The notes below the pieces were generated by a model. The model searched no databases, was not told the DNA's origin, and worked only from the letters and a program-made list of their open reading frames with translations. A program made the translations under genes and the position numbers. From positions 248,001 to 312,000 of the forward strand of contig NZ_QTKT01000003.1 of assembly GCF_018424605.1 (NCBI RefSeq): a stretch of DNA of 64,000 nucleotides, given 5' to 3'. Shown here piece by piece: positions 9,743 through 18,874 of the stretch. The stretch is from Marinobacter lipolyticus. GTDB taxonomy: Bacteria; Pseudomonadota; Gammaproteobacteria; Pseudomonadales; Oleiphilaceae. Each line of letters opens with the position of its first letter. Within the stretch, counting starts at the first letter, position 1.

Positions 9743-10960
9743 ATGTCAGATGTAACCCCCGTTCTTGATACCCCCACGCCTGCGTCAGTGCACCCAGAGC
9801 CCACCTTGAATCCAGAGCCGTCGGCTTCCGGCTTTTTCGACAGCGCCGAGGGCGCCTGGCTGATGCTCTCCTGCCTGCCGAAATTCGGTGCCCGTCGGCG
9901 GCAGGCGGTGTTGGCGGCGCTGGCCGACGATCTGACCGCCCTGCTGAGCGCCAGTATCGCCACCCTCAAGGCCATCGGGCTGCACAGCGACACCCTCGAG
10001 TCGGTACAGGCATGGCAGCGTCGGGACTGCCGGCACTCGGTGGTGGCAAAAGCCAGGGCCATCCAGCAGGCCTGCCGGGCACAGGGTATCTGGCTGTTAA
10101 CGCCGGGCGACGCCGACTACCCCGAGCCGTTGCGTCACATTCACGATGCACCGGTGGTGCTCTACTGCCTCGGCAACCGTGCCCTGCTGCAGCTTGAGCA
10201 GATCGGCATTGTCGGCAGCCGCAACGCCACCCGCGCCGGGCTGGACCATGCCCGTGGGTTTGCCGCTGCGCTCGGAGGGGAAGGGTTTGTGATCACCAGT
10301 GGGCTGGCACTGGGCATCGACGGCGCCGCCCATGCCGGCGCACTGGACGCCGGCTACCCCACCCTGGCCGTGATCGGGAGCGGGTTTGACCGGCTGTACC
10401 CCAGCCAGCATCGCAAACTGGCGGACCGGATCGTCAACCACGGCCTGCTGATGAGCGAGTACCCACCCGGTGTGCGCGCCCGCGCCGCCCACTTTCCCCA
10501 GCGCAACCGGCTGATCAGCGGTATGAGCCGGGGGATACTGGTGGTGGAGGCGGGCCTCAGGAGCGGCTCGCTGATTACCGCCAGGCTGGCGCTGGAACAG
10601 GGCCGGGAAGTGTTTGCCATCCCCGGGTCCGTGCACAGTCCGGTGGCGCGGGGTTGCCATCACCTGATCAAGCAGGGTGCCCGTCTGGTGGAAACGGTGG
10701 ACGACGTGCTGGAGGAGCTGGGCACCTGGTGGACGCCGTCCGGATCCGCCCCGCCGGTAACCTCCCGAGCCACCCCGGCGGGCGAGCTGGAACCGCGGGA
10801 AATCGCGGTACTGGAGGCTTTAGGGTATGATCCGCAATCAACCGATCAACTGTGTTCAGAAACCGGATTACCCGCCGATCAGTTGATGCAGTCGCTGCTG
10901 TTGCTTGAGCTGCAGGGGCTGGTCAGCTCGGTGCCGGGAGGTTTCCAGAGGATAGCCTGA
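9743..10960 (+). CDS. dprA: DNA processing protein DprA
   Basis: Loads RecA onto incoming single-stranded DNA during natural transformation. An N-terminal SAM-like region is followed by a Rossmann-like core with VGSRNATRAGLDHARGFA and SGLALGIDGAAHAGAL. A C-terminal winged-helix domain occupies about the last 65 residues (EPREIAVLEALGYDP...). Two in-frame ATGs exist at 9737 and 9743. The SD GGAAGG ends at 9736, directly against the first ATG and 6 bases before the second, so the second is chosen (405 aa). It heads a dprA-tsaC-hemF-aroE run. Confidence 0.94.
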   Translation: MSDVTPVLDTPTPASVHPEPTLNPEPSASGFFDSAEGAWLMLSCLPKFGARRRQAVLAALADDLTALLSASIATLKAIGLHSDTLESVQAWQRRDCRHSVVAKARAIQQACRAQGIWLLTPGDADYPEPLRHIHDAPVVLYCLGNRALLQLEQIGIVGSRNATRAGLDHARGFAAALGGEGFVITSGLALGIDGAAHAGALDAGYPTLAVIGSGFDRLYPSQHRKLADRIVNHGLLMSEYPPGVRARAAHFPQRNRLISGMSRGILVVEAGLRSGSLITARLALEQGREVFAIPGSVHSPVARGCHHLIKQGARLVETVDDVLEELGTWWTPSGSAPPVTSRATPAGELEPREIAVLEALGYDPQSTDQLCSETGLPADQLMQSLLLLELQGLVSSVPGGFQRIA

Positions 10961-10963
10961 GCC

Positions 10964-11539
10964 ATGCCGCATTCGCCCAAACCGCTGACAGACTGGCAAC
11001 TGCACTGTGCCCGCCGCACCCTGCTGGGAGGTGGCGTTATCGCCTATCCCACCGAGGCGGTGTGGGGCCTGGGGTGCGATCCCTGGGATGCGGAGGCGGT
11101 CGACCGGCTTCTCGACCTGAAACAGCGCCCGATGGACAAGGGCGTGATTCTGGTGGCGTCTTCGGTCGACCAGGTTCGTTTCCTGCTGGACCCGCTGCCC
11201 GCAGACCTGCAGCAGGAAGCGCAACGGCACTGGCCCGGACCGGTCACCTGCCTGTTGCCCGATGTGAAACAGCAGATTCCCGAATGGGTGCGCGGTCGCC
11301 ACAGTTCCATTGCCGTGCGGGTCAGCAGCCATCCGGTGGTTCGTGCCCTGTGTGAAACCGCCGGCATGCCACTGGTCTCGACCTCCTGCAATCCCGCCGG
11401 CCGGCAACCGGCCCGCTCGATCTGGCAGGTGCGCCGCTATTTCGGGGAGTCCCTGGACTGGATCGTGCCGGGCGACCTGGGCGGCAACCGCCAGCCCAGC
11501 CGGATTCTGGATATCGTCAACGGCCGTCAATTGCGGTAG
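10964..11539 (+). CDS. tsaC: Threonylcarbamoyl-AMP synthase
   Basis: 191 aa YrdC/Sua5-fold protein of the short TsaC type. It makes threonylcarbamoyl-AMP from Thr, bicarbonate and ATP for the t6A37 modification of ANN-reading tRNAs. The family motif AYPTEAVWGLGCDP near the N-terminus and the STSCNPAGRQP segment are clear. It starts 3 bases after the dprA stop and is followed 9 bases later by hemF. Confidence 0.94.
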   Translation: MPHSPKPLTDWQLHCARRTLLGGGVIAYPTEAVWGLGCDPWDAEAVDRLLDLKQRPMDKGVILVASSVDQVRFLLDPLPADLQQEAQRHWPGPVTCLLPDVKQQIPEWVRGRHSSIAVRVSSHPVVRALCETAGMPLVSTSCNPAGRQPARSIWQVRRYFGESLDWIVPGDLGGNRQPSRILDIVNGRQLR

Positions 11540-13295
<1,756 letters not shown>

Positions 13296-13350
13296 CCCCG
13301 AGGGTCCGGGATGGGCTATGCTTCGGGTCAATTCACAGAAAAGGTTCCAG

Positions 13351-14124
13351 ATGGATATTCTTACCCTTGTGGGTCTGGTGGCGGGCGTGCTGATCGTAGT
13401 CCTTGCCATGCTGGCCAACGCCTCCCTGCTGACATTTCTGAATCTGCCGGGCCTTGCCATCGTGCTGGGCGGCACCTTTGCCGTCACCCTGATCAAGTTC
13501 CGCCTGTCGTCGGTGACCGGCGCGTTCCGGCTGGCCTTTGCCGCCGCCTTTACCGACCGGGTGCCGAGCCCGACGGCGCTGATCCGCGAAGTCGGCGCGC
13601 TTGCCATGGTGGTGCGCAAGGAAGGCATTCTGGGGCTGGAGAGCCACCAGACTGACAACGGATTCCTGCAGAAAGCCATCAACCTGTGTGTCGACGGCCA
13701 CCCGCCGGAACTGGTGGAAGAGGCCCTGGTGCAGGAGTCCCGCCAGATCGAGGAACGCTACGAAGTGGCCGAGCGGGTGTTCCGCGGCATCGGGGAGTCG
13801 GCGCCGGCCATCGGTATGCTGGGCACCCTGGTGGGGCTGGTGCAGATGCTCAATACCCTGGACGATCCCTCGTCCATCGGTCCGGCCATGGCCATCGCCC
13901 TGCTGACCACGCTCTACGGTGCCTTCCTGGCCCAACTGATTGCCCTGCCGCTGGCGGACAAGCTGCAGCTCAAGGCAGAAGACGAAGGCCGCAATCACCT
14001 GCTCATCATCACCTCCATGCGGAACATCATGCGCGGCGAGAATCCCCGGGTAATGACCGAACTGCTGTCCTCGTTCGTGACCCCGGACCAGCGTTTGGGG
14101 CTGGCACCGGAGCGGGAGGCCTGA
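13351..14124 (+). CDS. pomA: Flagellar motor stator protein, MotA/PomA family
   Basis: 257 aa inner-membrane stator subunit with four predicted membrane helices: two near the N-terminus, then a large cytoplasmic loop with charged residues, and two near 150-200 (GESAPAIGMLGTLVGLVQML). The N-terminus MDILTLVGLVAGVLIVVLAM is PomA-like. The ATG at 13351 is preceded by AAAAGG at a good distance; the earlier ATG at 13318 adds a poorly conserved stretch. It is paired with a MotB/PomB gene, and there are no other flagellar genes nearby. The sodium assignment is by resemblance only. Confidence 0.85.
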   Translation: MDILTLVGLVAGVLIVVLAMLANASLLTFLNLPGLAIVLGGTFAVTLIKFRLSSVTGAFRLAFAAAFTDRVPSPTALIREVGALAMVVRKEGILGLESHQTDNGFLQKAINLCVDGHPPELVEEALVQESRQIEERYEVAERVFRGIGESAPAIGMLGTLVGLVQMLNTLDDPSSIGPAMAIALLTTLYGAFLAQLIALPLADKLQLKAEDEGRNHLLIITSMRNIMRGENPRVMTELLSSFVTPDQRLGLAPEREA

Positions 14125-14128
14125 CGCT

Positions 14129-14962
14129 GTGCTGCTGGTGAGGCAGAAGCATAAAACGCGGCTGAAAAGTCAGACACCGGCCTGGATTGTCACCTTCGCG
14201 GACCTGGCCACCCTGCTGCTGACTTTCTTTATCCTGTTGCTGTCGTTCGCCGAAATGGACGTGGAAAAATACCGGGCCATGGCCAATTCCATGGCGGTGG
14301 CCTTCGGCAGCAATAACGTGGTGGGCGACGACGTCGGCGGCTCGCCGCTGACACTTATCGAAACCGACACCGTCTCCCTGCCCGAACCCAGCGACAACAT
14401 GCCCGATGAGCCGGAATTCATTGACGAGCGTCGCGCCGATGTGGCGACCACGGGCATTGCCGAGGGCATCGTGGAACTGGCGACCCGTCTGGTCAGTGAG
14501 CTGGAAAACGAGGTGGCCGCTCAAGCCCTCAGTGTCAATTACGACGACAGCAAGGTGGTGATCCGGTTTTCCGAAGAGGCCACGTTCCGCTCCGGCGAGG
14601 CGGCCATCAAACCGGACATGATCCCCATCATCGAGCGGGTGGTGGGGGTGCTGGCAAATTGCAGCGGGGACGTGCTGGTGTCGGGCTACACCGATGACCG
14701 GCCCATCTCCAGCAGCCGCTACCGCTCAAACTGGGATCTGTCGGCCGCGCGGGCGGTGTCGGTGGTGCACGAGCTGGTCTTGAACCGCCAACTGCCTGCG
14801 GAACGGGTGGTCGCGGCGGGGCGGGCCGAAACCAATCCGCTGGTACCCAATGACAGCGCGGAAAATCGCGCCCGCAACCGCCGCGTGGAAATTGCCATTC
14901 GTAACCCGGAATGCGTGGACGCCCTGCCGGCGGGGGAACCTGCGGTGGACATCCTGCCCTGA
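14129..14962 (+). CDS. pomB: Flagellar motor stator protein, MotB/PomB family
   Basis: 277 aa, GTG start behind GGGAGG. It has a short basic N-terminus and then one membrane helix with the ion-binding Asp in TFADLATLLLTFFILLLSF. A linker with a plug region follows, then an OmpA-like peptidoglycan-binding domain (about 155-265) containing VLVSGYTDDRP, AARAVSVVHEL and NRRVEI. The segment EMDVEKYRAMANSM-AFG resembles Vibrio PomB. It anchors the stator to the wall and works with the MotA/PomA-type protein 4 bases upstream. Confidence 0.87.
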   Translation: MLLVRQKHKTRLKSQTPAWIVTFADLATLLLTFFILLLSFAEMDVEKYRAMANSMAVAFGSNNVVGDDVGGSPLTLIETDTVSLPEPSDNMPDEPEFIDERRADVATTGIAEGIVELATRLVSELENEVAAQALSVNYDDSKVVIRFSEEATFRSGEAAIKPDMIPIIERVVGVLANCSGDVLVSGYTDDRPISSSRYRSNWDLSAARAVSVVHELVLNRQLPAERVVAAGRAETNPLVPNDSAENRARNRRVEIAIRNPECVDALPAGEPAVDILP

Positions 14963-15079
14963 GGGGCTTATGCCCGTGTGATAGCTCCTCATAGTCAATT
15001 CAACTAACTTCTTTGCTTTCAGATCCTTATACTGTGCCCCCACATTGAATCATCAGCCGGACAACAACCGGGAGAGACC

Positions 15080-15397
15080 ATGAGCGGACCAGACAAACCG
15101 AAAGTGATTGGCGAGGAGTGGAGTGACGAGCGGGTTAAAAGCTTTCTTGCCATTGAACCGGCGGACGCCGGTGCCCACGCTGACTTCGTGGTGCTGCAGA
15201 AAGCCTACCAGGCCATGCGCGCGGAAGACTTTGAGCGTTTCATCGGCTTTTTTGTCGCGGCGGGGAGAAACCTCAATGCCGCTGACGAATCCGGCGAGAC
15301 CATTCTGGATCACATCCTCAAGCACCGCCGCAGCACCGCGTATGCCGAGGCGCTGAAAGCGGCCGGAGCCAAGACCGGGGCAGAAGCCGGGAGCTGA
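15080..15397 (+). CDS. PA4642-family protein of unknown function
   Basis: 105 aa, soluble, no signal peptide. The sequence, with VIGEEW, a long helical middle and DFERFIGFFVAAGRNLNAADESGETILDHI, matches the small Pseudomonas PA4642-type family. The second half resembles a single ankyrin-like unit. The SD GGGAG is well placed. It stands alone and converges on the small heat shock gene. The function is unknown. Confidence 0.75.
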   Translation: MSGPDKPKVIGEEWSDERVKSFLAIEPADAGAHADFVVLQKAYQAMRAEDFERFIGFFVAAGRNLNAADESGETILDHILKHRRSTAYAEALKAAGAKTGAEAGS

Positions 15398-15429
15398 GGC
15401 CCCCGGCCCTGCTGCCTGCGACCGACTGG

Positions 15430-15885
15430 TTACTGGACATCCACCTCGATGGCTTTGGGTTCCGCCGGTTCGGATTTCTGCAGCGTCAATGACAGCACAC
15501 CGTCCTTGAAGTTGGCCTTGATGCTGCTGTCATCCACGTTCTCAGGCAGCGTGAAGCGACGCAGGAAGCTGCCGTACACCCGCTCAATGCGGTGGTGCTT
15601 CTTGTCGTTGGTTTCTTCCTCGTGCTTGCGCTCGCCCTGAATGCTGAGCACGCCGTCGTGGACGGTCACCTTCACGTCTTCCTTGGACATGCCCGGTAGT
15701 TCGGCTTCGATGGTGAATGCCTCCGGGGTTTCCTTGATGTCGACGGCGGGGGCCCAGTCGCTGCGGCTGAACAGGTCTTTGCCTTCCCGTTCGCCATTGC
15801 TGCGGGTCAGCCCGAATAGCCGGTTGTAGCGGTTCATCAGGTCATCGAATTCACTGACCGGATTCCAGCGGGTTAGATTGCTCAT
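15430..15885 (-). CDS. Small heat shock protein, Hsp20/alpha-crystallin family
   Basis: 151 aa holdase chaperone that binds unfolding proteins as oligomers. The alpha-crystallin domain (about 45-140) includes VDIKETPEAFTIEAELPGM and ends with the motif ANFKDGVLSLTL; a short C-terminal tail follows. The ATG at 15885 is preceded by AGGAGGAG, so the 79-residue upstream extension of the frame is rejected. A heat-shock-type promoter lies about 110 bases upstream, leaving a long leader that could act as an RNA thermometer. Confidence 0.93.
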   Translation of the reverse strand: MSNLTRWNPVSEFDDLMNRYNRLFGLTRSNGEREGKDLFSRSDWAPAVDIKETPEAFTIEAELPGMSKEDVKVTVHDGVLSIQGERKHEEETNDKKHHRIERVYGSFLRRFTLPENVDDSSIKANFKDGVLSLTLQKSEPAEPKAIEVDVQ

Positions 15886-16001
15886 GATGAAACTCCTCCT
15901 GTTACGAATCTGAGATCGATGTGACATCAGCTTCGCTCGCGGAACAGCTCCATGCCGGTGGCGCCAACCGGATGGTACTCCGTGAACTTCTGCTAAGTTC
16001 G

Positions 16002-16030
16002 AATGTAGGTTCGTCCGAACGGTTTTCAAG
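16002..16030 (-). promoter_or_regulatory. Candidate sigma-32 promoter of the hsp20 gene
   Basis: Minus-strand CTTGAA (16030-16025) matches the sigma-32 -35 core exactly. After 15 bases comes CCTACATT (16009-16002), a partial match to CCCCATNT. The transcript would carry a leader of about 110 bases before the hsp20 ATG. The -35 is convincing; the -10 is weak. Confidence 0.45.
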
Positions 16031-16057
16031 TCGTCATCGGAGCAAGTTTGATCTGGG

Positions 16058-17617
16058 TCAGGAACCGGAGAAAATCTGCTGAAATACCCGTCGGAACCGG
16101 TCCATTGGCATGCCCGCGACATCCAGGCGGGGCAGTGCGCCGGCCTGGAATCCCGGCAGGCGGGCTTCGAGGAAAGGGGTTACCAGGTCGGGATTCGCGC
16201 TGATGATGTGAATGACCGTATCGCGGCTGGCATCGTCGCCGGTGATCAGCGGCGCTGGCTGGTGATCGCCGACTATGATCAGCAGCGTGTCGTCGGCGAC
16301 GAAGCGGCGGGCGTAACCGGTGATCACCTCCAGCGCGTAGTCCAGTGCCCGGCCGTAATGTGCCCGCACCCGGTCCGGATCCCGCCACAGGCTCGCTGGG
16401 GCCTCTCCCTCGTCGCGCCAGGTTTCAAATACCCGACCGTCGCCAATCTCGTTCCAGTCTGGCAGCACCGGCAGGATGGGCACCCAGGGGGCGTGGCTGC
16501 TGATCAGCGCCATTTCCGCGAATAACGGTCGCCGCGCCGGTGCGCGCAGTGCCCGTTCGAACCAGGACCAGGTGTACTGATCGGGCATGGTAACCCAGTT
16601 GAACGGCGGTCCCTGATAACCCATGGTGGCAGCGTCGTAGATGCGGTCGTAGCCGAAGCGGCGCCCTTCCGGCCAGTTTTCGGTGATGGCCGGCATCACC
16701 GCCAGGGTTTCATGCCCGGTCAGTTTCATGTCGTCAATCAATGTGGTGTGGCGGCTGCTGAGCAGAATATCGTAATCCAGCTGGCTGTCGACCCAGCGCC
16801 CACTGAGCAGGGTGGTGTGGGCCAGCCACGACTGACCGCCCTGGACCGGTGACGTCAGCCGACCGCTGACCAGGTGCAGCCCGCAGTCCCGCAGCACGGA
16901 TTCCATCTCCTGCAGGCGCGGGCGGATTAACCGGCTGTAGCGCGGGTCGCTGATCGCCGAGATACCGTAGGATTCCACAAAGCCCAGAATCACGTCGGTG
17001 CCCGCAAGCCCGGGCAGCGCTCGGGTTTCACTGCCGAAACCGGCGTCGACGCTCTGGCGGAAGGCACGTGTGGCGTCGTGGGTGTCCGCCGCCAGCGTGA
17101 CCTGCCGCCCCAACAACGCGGCGCCGGTTGCGCCCATGGGTGAGGGCACGGCCACCGCCGTCAGCGTCAGCAGGGCCGCCGCGGGCATCAGCAGCCGGTG
17201 CCCGTGAGGTGGCGTGTGTCGCCCGAGCCGTTGCAGCAACAGGGCGAACAGTGTGCCGAGCACGACCAGCCCAACCAACAGCACCAGCAGTACCGCCACT
17301 GCCAGCAGCTCGCCGAGGTTGGTTTTCAGCAAATGGAAGGCGGCATCGGCGATGCCCAGCTCCAGGTAGAGGTTCAGCGGCCGGCCCAGGCTCTGTCGTA
17401 CCAGCACATCGACGAGGGCGAGCGTGGCGAGTACGGCGTAGAGAATGCCGCCGCCTATGGCGAGGCCCCGTTGCAGGGCGCCGGGGCTGAGGAACGCAAA
17501 CAGGCCCCAGAGAAACAGGGTTTCCAGCGCCAGCCAGGGCAGATGCGGGAAACCGGGCAGCGCAAGCGCCACCAGCATCAGGTTCAGCAGCAGCGCCGCC
17601 AGCAACGATGATTTCAT
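16058..17617 (-). CDS. Membrane-anchored sulfatase / alkaline-phosphatase-superfamily protein
   Basis: 519 aa. The first about 165 residues hold four or five hydrophobic segments. A large periplasmic sulfatase-fold domain follows, as in LtaS/OpgB/phosphoethanolamine-transferase-like proteins. A metal site is seen as IIVGDHQPAP near residue 430, and the candidate nucleophile region is GGQSWLAHTTLLSGR near residue 265. The Asn and Cys typical of other subfamilies are not obvious, so the substrate is unknown; phosphoglycerol or phosphoethanolamine transfer to envelope glycans is possible. Its ATG overlaps the stop of the small gene upstream by 4 bases. Confidence 0.78.
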   Translation of the reverse strand: MKSSLLAALLLNLMLVALALPGFPHLPWLALETLFLWGLFAFLSPGALQRGLAIGGGILYAVLATLALVDVLVRQSLGRPLNLYLELGIADAAFHLLKTNLGELLAVAVLLVLLVGLVVLGTLFALLLQRLGRHTPPHGHRLLMPAAALLTLTAVAVPSPMGATGAALLGRQVTLAADTHDATRAFRQSVDAGFGSETRALPGLAGTDVILGFVESYGISAISDPRYSRLIRPRLQEMESVLRDCGLHLVSGRLTSPVQGGQSWLAHTTLLSGRWVDSQLDYDILLSSRHTTLIDDMKLTGHETLAVMPAITENWPEGRRFGYDRIYDAATMGYQGPPFNWVTMPDQYTWSWFERALRAPARRPLFAEMALISSHAPWVPILPVLPDWNEIGDGRVFETWRDEGEAPASLWRDPDRVRAHYGRALDYALEVITGYARRFVADDTLLIIVGDHQPAPLITGDDASRDTVIHIISANPDLVTPFLEARLPGFQAGALPRLDVAGMPMDRFRRVFQQIFSGS

Positions 17618-18009
17618 CCTGCGCAGAATCCTTCTGCGACCGGGGTACCGCCCTGGACGTGGCGAGTGCGCGGCAGCGGAACCTCAACGGGCTCCAGTGT
17701 GTTTGGTAACTCGTGTGCCAGGCGCGGCGCCGTCTGGAGAATTCCGATGCGTGGCCGGTGTTCCATCATGCGCACCAGCCGGGTTATGCAGTCGCCGGCG
17801 ATCAGGCTGTCGGCGGCTTCACGATCATGTAGCGGTAGGCGCCGCTTCAGCGCACGGGAGTGCTCGTCGGTCGCCGCCGCACCGGAGGCAACCGCCTGCT
17901 CAATGGCACCGACGAGACCCTGGCACTGTGCGTGCGACAGGGACGATCCAGCGGCGCGCAGATACAACCGCGCCCGTGACATTGAGGGAGAGTGTAGATC
18001 CTTCACCAT
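17614..18009 (-). CDS. Uncharacterised 131-aa protein coupled to the membrane sulfatase
   Basis: I do not recognise this protein. It is soluble, Arg/Ala-rich, and has no signal peptide or cysteine motif. Two points suggest a real gene: GGAAGGAGG lies directly upstream of the start, and the stop overlaps the sulfatase ATG by 4 bases. The SD is only 2 bases from the ATG at 18009, so the GTG at codon 2 (18006) may be the true start. It is probably the first gene of a two-gene unit. Confidence 0.55.
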   Translation of the reverse strand: MVKDLHSPSMSRARLYLRAAGSSLSHAQCQGLVGAIEQAVASGAAATDEHSRALKRRLPLHDREAADSLIAGDCITRLVRMMEHRPRIGILQTAPRLAHELPNTLEPVEVPLPRTRHVQGGTPVAEGFCAG

Positions 18010-18126
18010 TGCCTCCTTCCGAATCGGTCCGCGACAGCGAACCGGAAAGCGACGACAACAGCACCATCCTGCGAATTGTCATCGCAGGGAAACATACGGC
18101 GGAGGGCGGAAGATCAGACCACCGTT

Positions 18127-18663
18127 TCAGCGATCGTTCAGGTACTCGTCTTTGAGTTTGACGTAATTGGCCGCCGTGTAGCGGAAGAAGGTCCGCTCCT
18201 TGTCGGTCAGCGGTCGCGCCTGCTTGCAGGGTGACCCGACATAAAGGTAGCCCGATTCCAGCGTTTTCCCCGGTGGCACCAGGCAGCCCGCCGCCACGAT
18301 AACTTCATCCTCCACCACGGCGCCGTCCATGATGATGCACCCCATGCCCACCAGCACCCGGCTGCCAATGGTGCAGCCGTGGAGCAGCGCCTTGTGGCCC
18401 ACGGTGACGTCATCGCCCAGGGTGAGGGGATAGCCGCCGGGATTGAAATCGCTGGCGTGGGTAATGTGCAGCACCGAGCCGTCCTGAATACTGCAGCGGT
18501 CGCCGATGCGGATTTCGTGCATATCCCCCCGTACCACCGTCATCGGCCAGATCGAAACGTCGTCACCGGTCTGGACGTCGCCAATGACCACGGCACTGGG
18601 ATCAATCCACGCGCGCTCGCCGAAATGTGGCGTGATACCCTTGTGAGATCGTACATTCGTCAT
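18127..18663 (-). CDS. Gamma-class carbonic anhydrase family protein (YrdA-like)
   Basis: 178 aa left-handed beta-helix protein built of hexapeptide repeats, such as IGDRCSIQDGSVLH and LGDDVTVGHKALLHGCTIG. The three zinc-ligand histidines of the gamma-CA fold are in VLHITH and GHKALLHG. The start is the ATG at 18663 behind GAAGGT; the longer frame reads through an intergenic hairpin. It is divergent from prlC, an arrangement also seen in Pseudomonas. YrdA proteins often lack measurable carbonic anhydrase activity, so the reaction is not certain. Confidence 0.88.
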   Translation of the reverse strand: MTNVRSHKGITPHFGERAWIDPSAVVIGDVQTGDDVSIWPMTVVRGDMHEIRIGDRCSIQDGSVLHITHASDFNPGGYPLTLGDDVTVGHKALLHGCTIGSRVLVGMGCIIMDGAVVEDEVIVAAGCLVPPGKTLESGYLYVGSPCKQARPLTDKERTFFRYTAANYVKLKDEYLNDR

Positions 18664-18701
18664 TACATATACCTTCAAGGTGTTCTTTTGCTGTGGAGCA
18701 T

Positions 18702-18817
18702 GGAGCACCCGGGGGAAGCCTTTCCGAAACACGCTCCTTGCGGCACATCCATGTGACGCTTGGGCTCCGCCATCCATGGCTCCGCACAGTTTCGGAAAGG
18801 CTTCCCCCGGATGCTCC
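18702..18817. repeat. Long imperfect hairpin with CATCCATG core (stem-variable family 1)
   Basis: Arms 18702-18730 and 18789-18817 pair over 29 bp with one mismatch (arm contains GGGGGAAGCCTTTCCGAAAC). The 58-base loop holds two small palindromes sharing a CATCCATG centre but with different flanks: CACATCCATGTG (18744-18755) and GCCATCCATGGC (18769-18780). It lies between the divergent yrdA-like and prlC genes. It has no T-run, so it is not an ordinary terminator. Confidence 0.85.
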
Positions 18818-18874
18818 CCCGTCAATGGAGTCACCTGAAACTACCTTAGATTCTGACAGCTGAGAAGGGGACCT

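Noticed and set aside
18664..18834. 57-residue upstream extension of the gamma carbonic anhydrase
   Set aside because: It reads through the hairpin repeat; SD GAAGGT and the family N-terminus support the ATG at 18663.
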